DNA of 37,255 bases from a virus, in the IMG/VR virus record IMGVR_UViG_3300031576_000184, positions 1-37,255 of that record, one strand, 5' to 3'. Below are positions 37,179 through 37,255 of this stretch, in pieces (the first letter of the stretch is position 1; each line of letters starts with the position of its first letter). The notes beneath the pieces are model-generated. The model was given only the letters and a program-made list of their open reading frames with translations. It ran no database searches and was not told the origin of the DNA. A program made the translations under genes and the position numbers.

Positions 37179-37255
37179 ATGAAGGATAAAGGAACACTGC
37201 GAGGCATCGCATTTGGCGACCGGCCACCGACACGAGGTCAGCGCGTCCCCTACTG
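37179..37255 (+). CDS. Zinc-ribbon protein, truncated second copy
   Basis: The first 25 codons match the gene at 742-990 (M-K-D-K-G-T-L-R-G-I-A-F-G-D-R); the rest lies beyond the window. Confidence 0.7.
   Translation, partial: MKDKGTLRGIAFGDRPPTRGQRVPY

Larger units (their letters stand above)
36472..37255. repeat. Right copy of diverged terminal direct repeat
   Basis: Counterpart of 1-818. It breaks off inside the zinc-ribbon gene at the window edge. Confidence 0.9.

Overview
The window reads as an essentially complete genome of a temperate, siphovirus-like tailed phage (Caudoviricetes). It carries a TerS/TerL pair, an HK97-type portal, a fused prohead protease-capsid protein, two tail-tube-like proteins, tail chaperones with a frameshift signal, a tape measure protein, a large serine integrase and a divergent pair of HTH regulators. 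DNA is GC-rich, with a few AT-richer patches (about 2.1-2.4, 7.0-7.3, 9.5-10.3 kb). No tRNA, rRNA, CRISPR array or insertion sequence was seen. The first ~0.8 kb recurs in diverged form at the end (1-818 against 36472-37255), so the contig most likely wraps around a circular or circularly permuted genome of ~36.5 kb assembled from a mixed population; a true duplication is the alternative. A Chloroflexota-like bacterial host is only a weak guess.

Layout. (a) 31.88-37.26 kb continuing across the join to 0-7.7 kb is a rightward (+) early/accessory operon: Cro-like HTH, many small proteins, a GIY-YIG-like nuclease, RecT, a structured RNA, zinc-ribbon proteins, a Dam-type and a C5 DNA methyltransferase, two HNH nucleases and two glycosidase lysins. 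(b) 28.4 down to 7.7 kb is a leftward (-) late operon: holin-like membrane proteins, fibre-like proteins, a third (ParB-fused) methyltransferase, terminase, portal, MuF-like protein, protease-capsid, connectors, tail proteins. Most genes overlap by 1-8 nt. (c) 31.8 down to 28.5 kb (-) is the lysogeny module: XRE-type repressor, secreted lipoprotein nuclease (SNase + Excalibur), serine integrase, and a small ORF. It is closed by a strong terminator at 28.43 kb.

How it works together (inference). The repressor/Cro intergenic region holds two consensus-like promoters whose -35 hexamers share the same 7 bp, which suits a bistable switch; the Cro-side mRNA should be leaderless. The late operon begins only ~25 nt behind a perfect 18-bp terminator and meets another terminator before the capsid gene, so antitermination is plausible. 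Lysis is split: holin-like genes lie in the late operon while both lysins lie in the + operon.

The most novel-looking elements are: a ~360-nt structured RNA region whose two copies differ by compensatory base changes; a promoter at 6823-6851 whose predicted +1 is the first base of a ~110-nt RNA built from two interleaved long stems (A-B-A'-B') just upstream of an HNH gene; large perfect palindromes inside the ParB-methyltransferase gene; a dispersed GGTCAGAGACC palindrome; and a 34-aa seven-cysteine microprotein coupled on both sides.
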